A stretch of DNA of 35,319 bases from Clostridia bacterium. Lineage in GTDB: Bacteria > Bacillota > Clostridia > Peptostreptococcales > Anaerovoracaceae. The stretch spans positions 1-35,319 of the forward strand of contig JAKSSG010000013.1 in NCBI GenBank assembly GCA_024403185.1, given 5' to 3'. The position numbers and the translations under genes were made by a program. The notes beneath the pieces are model-generated. The model ran no database searches and had not been told where the DNA came from. It saw nothing but the letters and a program-made list of their open reading frames with translations. Below, in pieces: positions 1 through 6,802 of this stretch. How positions within the stretch are numbered: position 1 is the first letter of the stretch; every line of letters starts with the position of its first letter.

Positions 1-1071
1 TATGAAGACGTTGTACAGGCACAGGCTGCTGCAAGACAGGGTGCTGATATCATCGCTGTTATCAGAACTACTGCACAGTCACTGCTTGACTATGTACCAT
101 TCGGACCTACAACAGAAGGTTTCGGCGGAACATATGCAACTCAGGAAAACTTCAGAATCATGAGAAAAGCTCTTGACGAAGTTGGTGAAGAAGTTGGCAG
201 ATACATCAGACTGTGCAACTACTCATCCGGAATGTGCATGCCTGAAATCGCTGCAATGGGAGCTATCGAGAGACTGGACGTTATGCTGAACGACGCTCTC
301 TACGGAATCCTGTTCAGAGACATCAACATGCAGAGAACACTGGTTGACCAGTACTTCTCAAGAGTAATCATCGGTTACTGCGATATCATCTTCAACTCAG
401 GTGAAGATAACTATCTGACAACTGATGACGCTTATGAAAACGCACATACAGTACTGGCTTCACAGCTGATCAACGAACAGTTCGCAGTACTGGCAAACGT
501 TAAGGAAGAGCAGATGGGTCTCGGCCACGCATTCGAAATGGATCCGGATATCGAAAACGGATTCCTCTATGAACTGGCTCAGGCAATCATGGCAAGAGAA
601 ATCTTCCCGAACGCTCCTCTGAAGTACATGCCTCCTACAAAGTACATGACCGGAAACATCTTCAAGGGCAATGTACAGGATGCACTGTTCAACATGATCG
701 CTATCTGGTCAGGTCAGTCTCTGCAGCTGCTGGGAATGCTGACAGAAGCAATCCACACACCACACATGCACGACAGATATCTCTCAATTGAAAATGCTCA
801 GTACATCTTCAACAACATGAGAGACATCGGAAGCGAAGTTGAATTCAAGGAAGGCGGAATTATCCAGACAAGAGCTCAGCAGACTCTTGAAAAGGCAGAC
901 GCACTCCTTTCAGAAATCGTTGAAGAAGGTCTGTTCTCAACTATCGAACAGGGTAAGTTCGGTGGAGTTAAGAGACCTAGAGACGGTGGAAAGGGCCTCA
1001 GCGGCGTTTGCGTCAAGGATGACGAATACTTCAATCCGTTCATTCCACTTATGTTAGGAGGTGCACAGTAA
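1..1071 (+). CDS. kamD: Lysine 5,6-aminomutase alpha subunit (3' part)
   Basis: This is the C-terminal 356 residues of the large subunit of the adenosylcobalamin- and PLP-dependent D-lysine 5,6-aminomutase, which moves the terminal amino group of lysine or beta-lysine during lysine fermentation. The frame is open from base 1, so the gene starts upstream; the family is about 515 residues, so roughly 160 are missing. Recognition rests on the characteristic run from YVPFGPTTEGFGGT through the CNYSSGMCMPEIAAMGA segment and on the kamE gene that follows. An AGGAGG at 1056-1061, inside this gene, serves kamE, and the stop overlaps the kamE start as TAATG, so the two are translationally coupled. Codon use is strongly biased, as expected for a highly expressed catabolic enzyme. 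Confidence 0.95.
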   Translation, partial: YEDVVQAQAAARQGADIIAVIRTTAQSLLDYVPFGPTTEGFGGTYATQENFRIMRKALDEVGEEVGRYIRLCNYSSGMCMPEIAAMGAIERLDVMLNDALYGILFRDINMQRTLVDQYFSRVIIGYCDIIFNSGEDNYLTTDDAYENAHTVLASQLINEQFAVLANVKEEQMGLGHAFEMDPDIENGFLYELAQAIMAREIFPNAPLKYMPPTKYMTGNIFKGNVQDALFNMIAIWSGQSLQLLGMLTEAIHTPHMHDRYLSIENAQYIFNNMRDIGSEVEFKEGGIIQTRAQQTLEKADALLSEIVEEGLFSTIEQGKFGGVKRPRDGGKGLSGVCVKDDEYFNPFIPLMLGGAQ

Positions 1072-1838
1072 TGGCAGATAAAACAGCAGTAGCTCAGATT
1101 GATCTGACAAAGGTAAAGCCTTATGGCGACACTCTTAACGACGGCATGACAGAAGTTGCTTTCACACTTCCTGTACCTTACGGTGACGAAGCAAGCGAAG
1201 CAGCAAAGATTCTGGCTAAGAAGATGGGTCTTGATGAACCAAACGTTGTATATTCAAAAGCAATGACGCCAGAATATACATTCTTCGTAGTATACGGCAA
1301 GTGCCAGCACACAGTTGACTACACTACAATCAAGGTTGCAAAGGTTGACGTTGAAGTTATGGACAGACTTGAATGTGCAGAGTACATCAAGGAAAACATC
1401 AAGCGTCCTGTAGTAATCGTAGGTGCATCAACAGGTACTGACGCTCATACAGTAGGTATCGACGCCATCATGAACATGAAGGGCTTCCACGGCCACTTCG
1501 GTCTTGAAAGATATGAAGGCATTGAAGCTTACAACCTGGGCTCACAGGTTCCTAACGAAGAACTTATCGCAAAGGCAAAGGAACTGAATGCAGATGCAAT
1601 TCTGGTATCACAGACTGTTACTCAGAAGGACATCCACATTGAGAACCTGACCAACATGGTTGAACTTCTTGAAGCAGAAGGCATGAGAGACAAGGTTATC
1701 CTCGTATGCGGCGGACCTAGAATTTCACACGAACTGGCTCAGGAACTGGGATACGATGCCGGATTCGGTCAGCATAAATATGCAGAAGACGTTGCATCAT
1801 TCGTATTGACAGAAATCGTAAACAGAAAAATGATTTAA
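1071..1838 (+). CDS. kamE: Lysine 5,6-aminomutase beta subunit
   Basis: This is the 255-residue cobalamin- and PLP-binding small subunit of lysine 5,6-aminomutase. Residues 124-129 read DAHTVG, the DxHxxG motif whose histidine (H126) coordinates cobalt in the base-off cofactor. K137 lies eleven residues further on, the same spacing as between the known cobalt-ligating His133 and PLP-binding Lys144 of the Clostridium sticklandii subunit, so K137 should form the internal aldimine. The later GGP segment (near 215) belongs to the B12-binding Rossmann domain. The start overlaps the kamD stop by one base and has AGGAGG nine bases upstream. It functions as a heterotetramer with KamD in the cytoplasm. 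Confidence 0.96.
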   Translation: MADKTAVAQIDLTKVKPYGDTLNDGMTEVAFTLPVPYGDEASEAAKILAKKMGLDEPNVVYSKAMTPEYTFFVVYGKCQHTVDYTTIKVAKVDVEVMDRLECAEYIKENIKRPVVIVGASTGTDAHTVGIDAIMNMKGFHGHFGLERYEGIEAYNLGSQVPNEELIAKAKELNADAILVSQTVTQKDIHIENLTNMVELLEAEGMRDKVILVCGGPRISHELAQELGYDAGFGQHKYAEDVASFVLTEIVNRKMI

Positions 1839-1877
1839 GCATAATTTAAGCTTAGGTTGTAATGAGGAAGGAAAACT

Positions 1878-2603
1878 ATGATTAATAAAATCGTAACACC
1901 GCAGGAAGCGGTTGCAGGCGTTGAAGACGGCATGACTATCATGGTTGGTGGATTCCTGGCAACAGGTTCACCTGAAATCCTTATGGATGCCCTGGTAGAA
2001 AAAGGCGTTAAGCACCTGACAGTAATCGGAAACGACGGCGGTCTGGCAGAAGGCCAGCCTGGCGGCGAATTCGCAGGAAAGACTTCAAGAGGAATCGGCA
2101 AGCTGCTCGACAATCACATGGTTGACCACGTTATCATGTCACATGTTGGCGTAAACCCTAGACTGAATGAACAGTTCGCAGAAGGAACTCTGAAGTACAC
2201 ACTGGTTCCACAGGGAACTCTGGCAGAAAAGATCAGAGCAGCGGCTTACGGTCTTGGCGGAGTTCTTACTCCTGTTGGACTTGGTACTCCAATGGAAACT
2301 GAAGAAGATGAACTTGGAAGAAAGAAAGAAGTAGTTGAAATCGACGGCAAGAAGTGGCTCTTCGAAAGACCTCTTCGTGCAGACTTCTCATTCATCAGAC
2401 CTACACTGGCTGACAAGTTCGGAAACTACATGTGTGCCAAGGCTACAAGAAACTTCAACCTGGTAATGGCCGGAGCTTCCGATCACACAATTATCGCTCC
2501 TGAAAAGCTGGTAGAAATCGGCGAAACTGATCCTGATATGTGGCAGGTAGCCGGTGTACTGGTTGAATCAATTGTGGAAGGAGAGAAGAGATGGCAGATT
2601 TAA
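1878..2603 (+). CDS. atoD: 3-oxoacid/butyryl-CoA:acetoacetate CoA-transferase, subunit A
   Basis: This 241-residue protein is the alpha subunit of a family I CoA transferase. Residues 15-30 (DGMTIMVGGFLATGSP) match the class signature with its GGF and GxP. In lysine fermenters the equivalent enzyme moves CoA from butyryl-CoA to acetoacetate, or to 3-keto acids made by the pathway. Placement directly after kamDE supports that role, but the substrate is inferred. It is some 20 residues longer than E. coli AtoD, with an extra charged stretch around 139-156. AGGAAGGA precedes the ATG. The last 13 bases overlap the subunit B gene. Confidence 0.9.
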   Translation: MINKIVTPQEAVAGVEDGMTIMVGGFLATGSPEILMDALVEKGVKHLTVIGNDGGLAEGQPGGEFAGKTSRGIGKLLDNHMVDHVIMSHVGVNPRLNEQFAEGTLKYTLVPQGTLAEKIRAAAYGLGGVLTPVGLGTPMETEEDELGRKKEVVEIDGKKWLFERPLRADFSFIRPTLADKFGNYMCAKATRNFNLVMAGASDHTIIAPEKLVEIGETDPDMWQVAGVLVESIVEGEKRWQI

Positions 2604-3247
2604 AAGAAAGAATCGCAAAGAGATGCGCAAAAGAATTTTTTGACGGTGACTTCATCAATCTGGGTATCGGCCTTCCAACAATGGTAGCAGACTATATTCC
2701 GGAAGACGTTGTCGTAACATGTCACTCAGAGAACGGATTCGCAGGAATCGATGCTCTGGCTGACGAATCAAACCTGAATGTTGACATCATCAACTCAGGC
2801 GGACAGTACGTTACTGCTCTTCCAAGAGCAAAGTTCTTTGACACAGCTGAATCATTCGGACTGGTTAGAGGCGGCCACGTAAGAGCTACAGTACTGGGAG
2901 CCATGGAAGTTGCAGAAAACGGCGACCTGGCAAACTGGATCGTTCCGGGCAAGAAGGTTGCAGGAATGGGCGGGGCCATGGACCTTTGTGCAGGCTGTCC
3001 TGAAGTAATCATCACAATGCTTCACACTCAGAAGGGCGCTCACAAGATTAAGCCTCAGTGTACACTCCCGCTTACAGCAGAAAAGTGCGTAACAAAGATT
3101 ATCACTGAAATGGCTGTTATGGAAGTTGTTCCTGAAGGAATCAAGGTTATCGAACTGCACCCTGACTTCACAAAGGAAGAAGTACAGGAAGCAACAGGCG
3201 TACAGCTCATCTGGGCTGACGATCTGAAGCCTTATCAGGAAGACTAA
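2591..3247 (+). CDS. atoA: 3-oxoacid/butyryl-CoA:acetoacetate CoA-transferase, subunit B
   Basis: This is the 218-residue beta subunit of the CoA transferase. It carries the SENG signature at 46-49; E47 is the catalytic glutamate that forms the enzyme-CoA thioester. The GGAMDLCAGC segment (near 136) is also typical of the family. The start at 2591 lies inside the subunit A gene, with AAGGAG just upstream, so translation is coupled and gives equal amounts of both subunits. The gene ends about 15 bases before a strong terminator, marking the end of the lysine-fermentation operon. The acceptor (acetoacetate, acetate or a pathway keto acid) cannot be fixed from sequence. Confidence 0.92.
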   Translation: MADLKERIAKRCAKEFFDGDFINLGIGLPTMVADYIPEDVVVTCHSENGFAGIDALADESNLNVDIINSGGQYVTALPRAKFFDTAESFGLVRGGHVRATVLGAMEVAENGDLANWIVPGKKVAGMGGAMDLCAGCPEVIITMLHTQKGAHKIKPQCTLPLTAEKCVTKIITEMAVMEVVPEGIKVIELHPDFTKEEVQEATGVQLIWADDLKPYQED

Positions 3248-3260
3248 TTACCAAACAATT

Positions 3261-3297
3261 AAAGATGACAGAGGAATTCCCTCTGTCATCTTTTTAA
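3261..3297 (+). terminator. Rho-independent terminator after the lysine operon
   Basis: A 14-bp perfect stem (3261-3274 with 3280-3293, core GATGACAGAGG) with a 5-base loop runs directly into a T tract. It ends the kamDE/CoA-transferase operon. Confidence 0.93.
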
Positions 3298-3328
3298 TTT
3301 AAAAATTCTTAAAAAAATCCAATTGCTC

Positions 3329-3407
3329 TTGATTTATGTGGACTAAAATAGTATAGTATAGTCAAGAAGAGAGAAATACTGATATTTCTCGAAAAATAGT
3401 ATATAAT
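3329..3407 (+). promoter_or_regulatory. Tandem promoters and palindrome upstream of rubrerythrin
   Basis: Two sigma-A-type promoters can be read. The distal one is TTGATT (3329-3334), 17 bases, TATAGT (3352-3357). The proximal one is CTGATA (3379-3384), 17 bases, TATAAT (3402-3407). A perfect 8-bp inverted repeat, GAGAAATA and TATTTCTC separated by CTGA (3371-3390), overlaps the proximal -35 and lies just after the distal start site. That is where a repressor such as a peroxide or redox sensor would act. The regulator is unknown. Confidence 0.6.
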
Positions 3408-3447
3408 GGAATCAAATAAAAACTAAGAAATTAAGGAGGACAAAACA

Positions 3448-3990
3448 ATGAAATGGACTTGCTCAGTATGCGGTTATACTCACGAAGGCGATAAGGCACC
3501 GGACAAGTGCCCACAGTGTGGAGTACCGGCAGAAAAATTTAATGCAGTAGAAGAAGGCGAAAGATCATGGGCTGCAGATCACGTAGTAGGCGTTGCTCAG
3601 GGCGTTGATCCTGAAATCATTCAGGGCCTCAGAGATAACTTTAACGGTGAATGTTCAGAAGTAGGAATGTACCTGGCTATGGCAAGAGTTGCTCATAGAG
3701 AAGGATATCCTGAAATCGGACTGTACTGGGAAAAGGCAGCATGGGAAGAAGCAGAACATGCAGCAAAGTTTGCAGAACTTCTCGGCGAAGTAATCACAGA
3801 CTCAACTAAGAAGAACCTGGAAATGAGAGTTGACGCAGAAAACGGCGCAACTGCAGGAAAGTTCGAACTGGCTAAGATGGCTAAGGCTCAGAACCTGGAT
3901 GCAATCCACGACACAGTTCACGAAATGGCTAGAGACGAAGCTAGACATGGTAAGGCATTCGAAGGACTCCTTAAGAGATACTTTGGCTAA
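3448..3990 (+). CDS. Reverse rubrerythrin (NADH peroxidase-type)
   Basis: This 180-residue non-heme iron protein has the rubredoxin domain first (C5-x2-C8 and C21-x2-C24) and a ferritin-like diiron four-helix domain after it. This is the reversed order of the clostridial O2- and H2O2-reducing rubrerythrins. Diiron ligands are visible as the E-x2-H pairs in EEAEH (E101, H104) and DEARH (E164, H167), plus E68/E71 in the first helix. These proteins take electrons from NADH through a rubredoxin reductase and protect anaerobes from oxygen in the cytoplasm. The ATG has AAGGAGG seven bases upstream. It is monocistronic, between strong terminators, with its own tandem promoters and a palindrome that suggest stress control. 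Confidence 0.93.
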   Translation: MKWTCSVCGYTHEGDKAPDKCPQCGVPAEKFNAVEEGERSWAADHVVGVAQGVDPEIIQGLRDNFNGECSEVGMYLAMARVAHREGYPEIGLYWEKAAWEEAEHAAKFAELLGEVITDSTKKNLEMRVDAENGATAGKFELAKMAKAQNLDAIHDTVHEMARDEARHGKAFEGLLKRYFG

Positions 3991-4022
3991 ACCGAAGATT
4001 GCTTGTAAATACAGTAATACCA

Positions 4023-4055
4023 AGCGAGATACGAGAAATCGTGTCTCGCTTTTTT
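4023..4055 (+). terminator. Terminator of the rubrerythrin gene
   Basis: A 12-bp stem with one T-G wobble (AGCGAGA-t-ACGA at 4023-4034 with 4039-4050) and a GAAA loop is followed by TTTTTC. Confidence 0.9.
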
Positions 4056-4100
4056 CTTCTGAAGTGTCGCCGATGAAGCGGCTCCTCAGAGCGAGACCAT

Positions 4101-4173
4101 TGTCCTTCAAGTGTCCTTTGGAACATTTTATTTACTTAAAAACAACAAAAGTGTCCTTCTTCAAGGTGTCCTT
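4101..4173. repeat. Four-copy TGTCCTT short repeat
   Basis: TGTCCTT occurs at 4101-4107, 4112-4118, 4152-4158 and 4167-4173, mostly as GTGTCCTTC followed by CAA. The cluster sits between two terminators and has no coding signal. It may be a remnant of a REP-like or insertion-sequence end; this is not certain. Confidence 0.4.
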
Positions 4174-4184
4174 CAATCATATTG

Positions 4185-4212
4185 AAAAGAGCCGCAACGC
4201 GGCTCTTTTTTT
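4185..4212. terminator. Second terminator-like hairpin before the cassette
   Basis: A GAGCCGC/GCGGCTC stem (4189-4195 with 4199-4205) with an AAC loop is followed by seven T. On the other strand it is followed by TTTTCAA, so it may stop transcription both ways. It abuts the left direct repeat and would insulate the toxin-antitoxin patch. Confidence 0.75.
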
Positions 4213-4234
4213 GGTACACCATCAGGGGCTCGAA
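4211..4234 (-). repeat. Left 24-bp direct repeat, tRNA-3'-end-like
   Basis: This 24-bp sequence recurs identically at 5013-5036. Read on the minus strand it runs TTCGAGC (T-loop-like), CCCTG, ATGGTGT, A, CCA, which is the order T-loop, T-stem, acceptor, discriminator, CCA. No matching 5' half of a tRNA is present. It looks like an attachment-type target copy derived from a tRNA gene. Confidence 0.6.
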
Positions 4235-4437
4235 GGGTTACTCCCATTATCTGGTTCTCGTTTAGGTCCACTTCTTGTAATAGTTTCACTATACCGATTT
4301 GAATTTCTGACAGCATTATTGCCTCCCATACCCTTAAATCATATTCTTTTCCTTTTACACTATTTTTTTAACTTATCAATATCCTCTACTATGATTTTAG
4401 ATTCGGGGATGTACGTAATAAGGGACTAAGCTTGCTA
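4235..4437. other. AT-rich left flank of the toxin-antitoxin cassette
   Basis: No convincing gene is present. The minus strand has a short open frame of about 47 codons (ATG near 4336) that reads out through the direct repeat and hairpin and has no recognisable domain. I treat it as non-coding or decayed element sequence. Confidence 0.4.
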
Positions 4438-4474
4438 TTGACAATAATTATTTTATAATTATAATATAATTATA
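4438..4474 (+). promoter_or_regulatory. Consensus promoter with twin palindromes for brnTA
   Basis: TTGACA (4438-4443) and TATAAT (4460-4465) are both perfect, with a 16-base spacer. Two identical 10-bp palindromes, TATAATTATA, lie at 4454-4463 and 4465-4474. They are offset by 11 bases, one helical turn, and cover the -10 and the predicted start site near 4472. This fits autorepression by the BrnT-BrnA complex, in which the BrnA ribbon-helix-helix binds DNA. Confidence 0.65.
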
Positions 4475-4750
4475 TTAGAGATTAATTTTGAATGGGACGA
4501 AAGCAAGAATGCTTCAAATAAAACCAAACACGGGGTATCATTTGAAGAAGCTGTAAGTGTTTTTGACGATTCGCGAGCTATGGTTATTCCCGATCCTGAT
4601 CATTCCGATGAAGAAGAACGGTTTGTCATTCTCGGACTGAGCATCAAGCTTAATATGCTAGTCGTTTGTCATTGTTACAGAAACAACGAACAAACCATTC
4701 GTATCATTTCAGCAAGAAAAGCAACTAAAAAAGAATGTGAATATTACTAA
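4475..4750 (+). CDS. brnT: BrnT-family type II toxin, start codon absent or non-canonical
   Basis: The reading frame encodes a full BrnT-like RNase toxin of about 90 residues. It opens EINFEWDESKN, continues KHGVSFEEA and ERFVILGLS, and ends with the diagnostic RIISARKATKKE. BrnT is a small ribonuclease that inhibits translation and is neutralised by BrnA, encoded next. No ATG, GTG, TTG or CTG is found in frame between the stop at 4445 and codon 36 (ATG 4580). Where the initiator is expected the codon is TTA (4475), one base from TTG. Possible starts are ATA 4472 or ATT 4481, but neither has a Shine-Dalgarno, and the predicted transcription start is at about 4472. The toxin may be disabled by start loss, translated from a rare start, or made leaderless. 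Confidence 0.8.
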   Translation, partial: LEINFEWDESKNASNKTKHGVSFEEAVSVFDDSRAMVIPDPDHSDEEERFVILGLSIKLNMLVVCHCYRNNEQTIRIISARKATKKECEYY

Positions 4751-4766
4751 TATGAGGAAGAGAGTT

Positions 4767-4976
4767 ATGAGAGAAGAATACGATTTTTCAAAGGGCAAAC
4801 GAAACCCATATGTAAACCAGGAAAAAAAACAAATTACAATTAAAATCAATGCGGCTACCATTGATTACTTTAAGCAACAGGCTGAGGAAACCGGCATATC
4901 TTATCAAAATCTGATAAATATGTATCTGACCGACTGTGCGATGCATGAAAAGAAGATGGTTTATACAATCAAATAA
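4767..4976 (+). CDS. brnA: BrnA-family antitoxin
   Basis: This 69-residue protein begins MREEYDFSKGKRNPY, the conserved opening of BrnA antitoxins. It continues with a ribbon-helix-helix-type region (KKQITIKINAATIDYFKQQAEE, then ISYQNLINMYL). I chose ATG 4767 because AGGAAG at 4755-4760 stands six bases before it. GTG 4737 and ATG 4752 are in frame but lack a site and would overlap or abut the brnT stop at 4750. BrnA binds and inactivates BrnT, and the pair represses its own promoter, here probably through the TATAATTATA repeats. An imperfect hairpin follows (4981-5009). Confidence 0.88.
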   Translation: MREEYDFSKGKRNPYVNQEKKQITIKINAATIDYFKQQAEETGISYQNLINMYLTDCAMHEKKMVYTIK

Positions 4977-4980
4977 CAAG

Positions 4981-5012
4981 CAAAACCACAACCGATTGGT
5001 TGGGGTTTGTTA
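4981..5012 (+). terminator. Weak terminator-like hairpin after brnA
   Basis: CAACC (4989-4993) pairs with GGTTG (4998-5002), extended by AAACC/GGTTT around one mismatch. A short T-rich tail (TTGTTATT) follows. The poor U-tract makes termination uncertain. Confidence 0.5.
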
Positions 5013-5036
5013 TTGGTACACCATCAGGGGCTCGAA
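5013..5036 (-). repeat. Right 24-bp direct repeat, tRNA-3'-end-like
   Basis: This is identical to 4211-4234 and in the same orientation; GTTA two bases further on is also shared. The two copies frame a segment of 778 bases holding only brnTA, its promoter and AT-rich flank. See the left copy for the tRNA comparison. Confidence 0.6.
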
Positions 5037-5268
5037 ACGTTAACCCCCGGTGGGGATGCCTGTAATATCAAGGGCTGGCAAGGGCCTTGTTAAAGTTACC
5101 CAAGGATACTTTTACAAAGAAAAGACATTATTCTGGCGCCAGTAGATAACAATCACTTTACGGTAATTGTGCCAGTTGAGCTAAGTCCTCCATGGTTATT
5201 TCGGTGCTGTCCTCAGTTGTCAATCATCTTTTTTCTCCAATGTAAGCTCATTATACACCAAACCCCTG
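5037..5268. other. Non-coding region right of the cassette
   Basis: About 230 bases without a credible gene. The minus strand has short frames broken by several stops and no recognisable family. It could be the decayed edge of an integrated element. Confidence 0.35.
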
Positions 5269-5298
5269 TTGACATATATGCCTTGAAAGAAGTATATT
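5269..5298 (+). promoter_or_regulatory. Promoter of the formimidoylglutamase gene
   Basis: TTGACA (5269-5274), an 18-base spacer and TATATT (5293-5298) precede the AAAGGAG ribosome site and ATG at 5327. Confidence 0.7.
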
Positions 5299-5326
5299 TT
5301 ATGATGTTTTAACAAAGGAGAAAAGC

Positions 5327-6358
5327 ATGGTTTTGACAAATTACGAAAGTGCCATGTCACAGTGGCAGGGCAGGGTAGACAGTGAAACAGATTACGATTC
5401 CTTCAGGTGGCACCAGTGGGTGCAGGAGCTGGACCTGAATAAAGATAATAAACCCTTTGACGGGCCGCAGGGCTTCTGCATTATAGGCTTCTGCAGTGAG
5501 CAGGGAGTACAGAGAAATAAGGGCCGTGTGGGTGCGGCGCTTGCACCGGAATTTATCAGAAGACACATGGGAAATCTGCCGTGTACCTTCAGGGATTCGG
5601 TAAAGCTGTATGATGCCGGCAACATCCTCTGTCAGGAGATAACTATGGAAGAGGGACAGAGACTGCTGGGAATTGCGGTCAGGAAAATACTGGATCTGAA
5701 TCTTTTCCCTATTATCCTGGGCGGTGGTCACGAGACTACCTTCGGCCATTACCAGGGACAGCTGAATTATGAGCTTGAGAAAAATGACAAACCTGATATA
5801 GGTATCGTGAATTTTGATGCCCATTTCGACCTGAGACCATATGACACCAGACCTTCATCAGGGTCAATGTTCCGACAGATTGCAGATATCTGCAGCGAGA
5901 GAGGAATGAAATACGGATACCTGCCGATGGGCATTCAAAAGCACAGCAATACGGTCAGTCTGTTCAGGACGGCGGACGCACTGGGAGTAAAATATGTTCT
6001 GGCAAAGGATCTCAGAAATGCTTCCCTGGCCGATATTCTGGAGAAGGTTGATACATTTACATACGGACACGAAAAGGTTTATCTCACAGTGTGTACGGAC
6101 GTGTTCTCGTCTGCCTTTGCACCAGGCGTAAGTGCGCCTCAGGCAACAGGGCTGGATCCGGAACTTGTGCTGCCGATTATCAAGCACATAATCAGAACGC
6201 ACAAGGTATGCGGATTTGATATCTGTGAGATATCTCCAAGGTTTGACCAGGACGATACGACCGCCAGTCTGGGCGCGGTAATCGCTTTCTCGGTCGTAAA
6301 TACCATATGCAGGTTAAAGGATCTGGCGGTAATAACAGAAACGGACATGTTCGGTTAA
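5327..6358 (+). CDS. hutG: Formimidoylglutamase-like ureohydrolase (HutG family)
   Basis: This 343-residue member of the arginase/agmatinase superfamily is most like formimidoylglutamase, which releases formamide and glutamate in histidine breakdown. Metal ligands are visible: H135 in GGGHE and D164, H166, D168 in NFDAHFDLR. The AFAPGVSAPQATG run (263-275) is of the HutG type. The third ligand site, DxD in arginases, reads C256-T-D258, so the first aspartate is a cysteine. That may be a subfamily feature or may change the metal centre. The ATG at 5327 follows AAAGGAG. No other hut gene is in the window, and the next gene is a broken amidohydrolase, so the histidine pathway is not confirmed by context. 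Confidence 0.8.
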   Translation: MVLTNYESAMSQWQGRVDSETDYDSFRWHQWVQELDLNKDNKPFDGPQGFCIIGFCSEQGVQRNKGRVGAALAPEFIRRHMGNLPCTFRDSVKLYDAGNILCQEITMEEGQRLLGIAVRKILDLNLFPIILGGGHETTFGHYQGQLNYELEKNDKPDIGIVNFDAHFDLRPYDTRPSSGSMFRQIADICSERGMKYGYLPMGIQKHSNTVSLFRTADALGVKYVLAKDLRNASLADILEKVDTFTYGHEKVYLTVCTDVFSSAFAPGVSAPQATGLDPELVLPIIKHIIRTHKVCGFDICEISPRFDQDDTTASLGAVIAFSVVNTICRLKDLAVITETDMFG

Positions 6359-6415
6359 ATGACAGAGGCCCGGGTGGACGGGGTAAATGGGAATCAGAAA
6401 AGGAAAGTGATTGTC

Positions 6416-6802
6416 TTGAAAAAAATCTTTTTAAACGGAAACATATACACAGAAAATCCTGAACAGCCTCATGCAAAGGCAATGGTTACTGAGGGAAAGA
6501 AATTCATATTTGCAGGCGACGAAGAGACTGCAAAGGCAGTCGCACCGGATGCTGAAATCATTGATCTGGGAGGCAGGACGGTTCTGCCCGGACTGATTGA
6601 CGGCCATACGCACCCTTCCGTTGCGGGAGAAACCTACTGGCATAAGATTATTCCGGCAACATATGACAGGGACGAGCTCCTTGAATACATCAGAGAGTGT
6701 GCGGAGCAGAACCCGAAGGAGGAATTAGTACTAATTCCGTCTGGCGTATCAGGCCATATTCCTTGCCGATACATTTCAATGCACATTAACTTGTACTCGT
6801 GA
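6416..6802 (+). pseudogene. YtcJ-like amidohydrolase, truncated by an IS remnant
   Basis: About 102 codons of an amidohydrolase of the YtcJ (Amidohydro_3) type remain, with the opening KKIFLNGNIYTENPEQPHA and the metal-binding GLIDGHTHP motif. Such proteins normally have about 530 residues. Similarity ends near 6720, where the frame enters insertion-sequence DNA and reads about 26 unrelated codons to a stop. The best start is TTG 6416, with AGGAAA at 6401-6406; the ATG at 6359 would add an unrelated N-terminus. The rest of the gene is not found downstream, so the insertion was accompanied by deletion. It lies 57 bases after hutG and was probably in its operon. Confidence 0.85.

Noticed and set aside
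4101..4173. CRISPR array
   Set aside because: Repeats are only 7-9 bases with irregular spacing.
4211..4240. An intact tRNA gene on the minus strand
   Set aside because: Only the T-loop-to-CCA part is present; the 5' T-stem strand does not pair and no D-arm or anticodon arm is seen.
3830..4429. 199-codon plus-strand frame overlapping the rubrerythrin end
   Set aside because: It is a shadow of the rubrerythrin frame that runs on through two terminators and repeats without similarity to any family.
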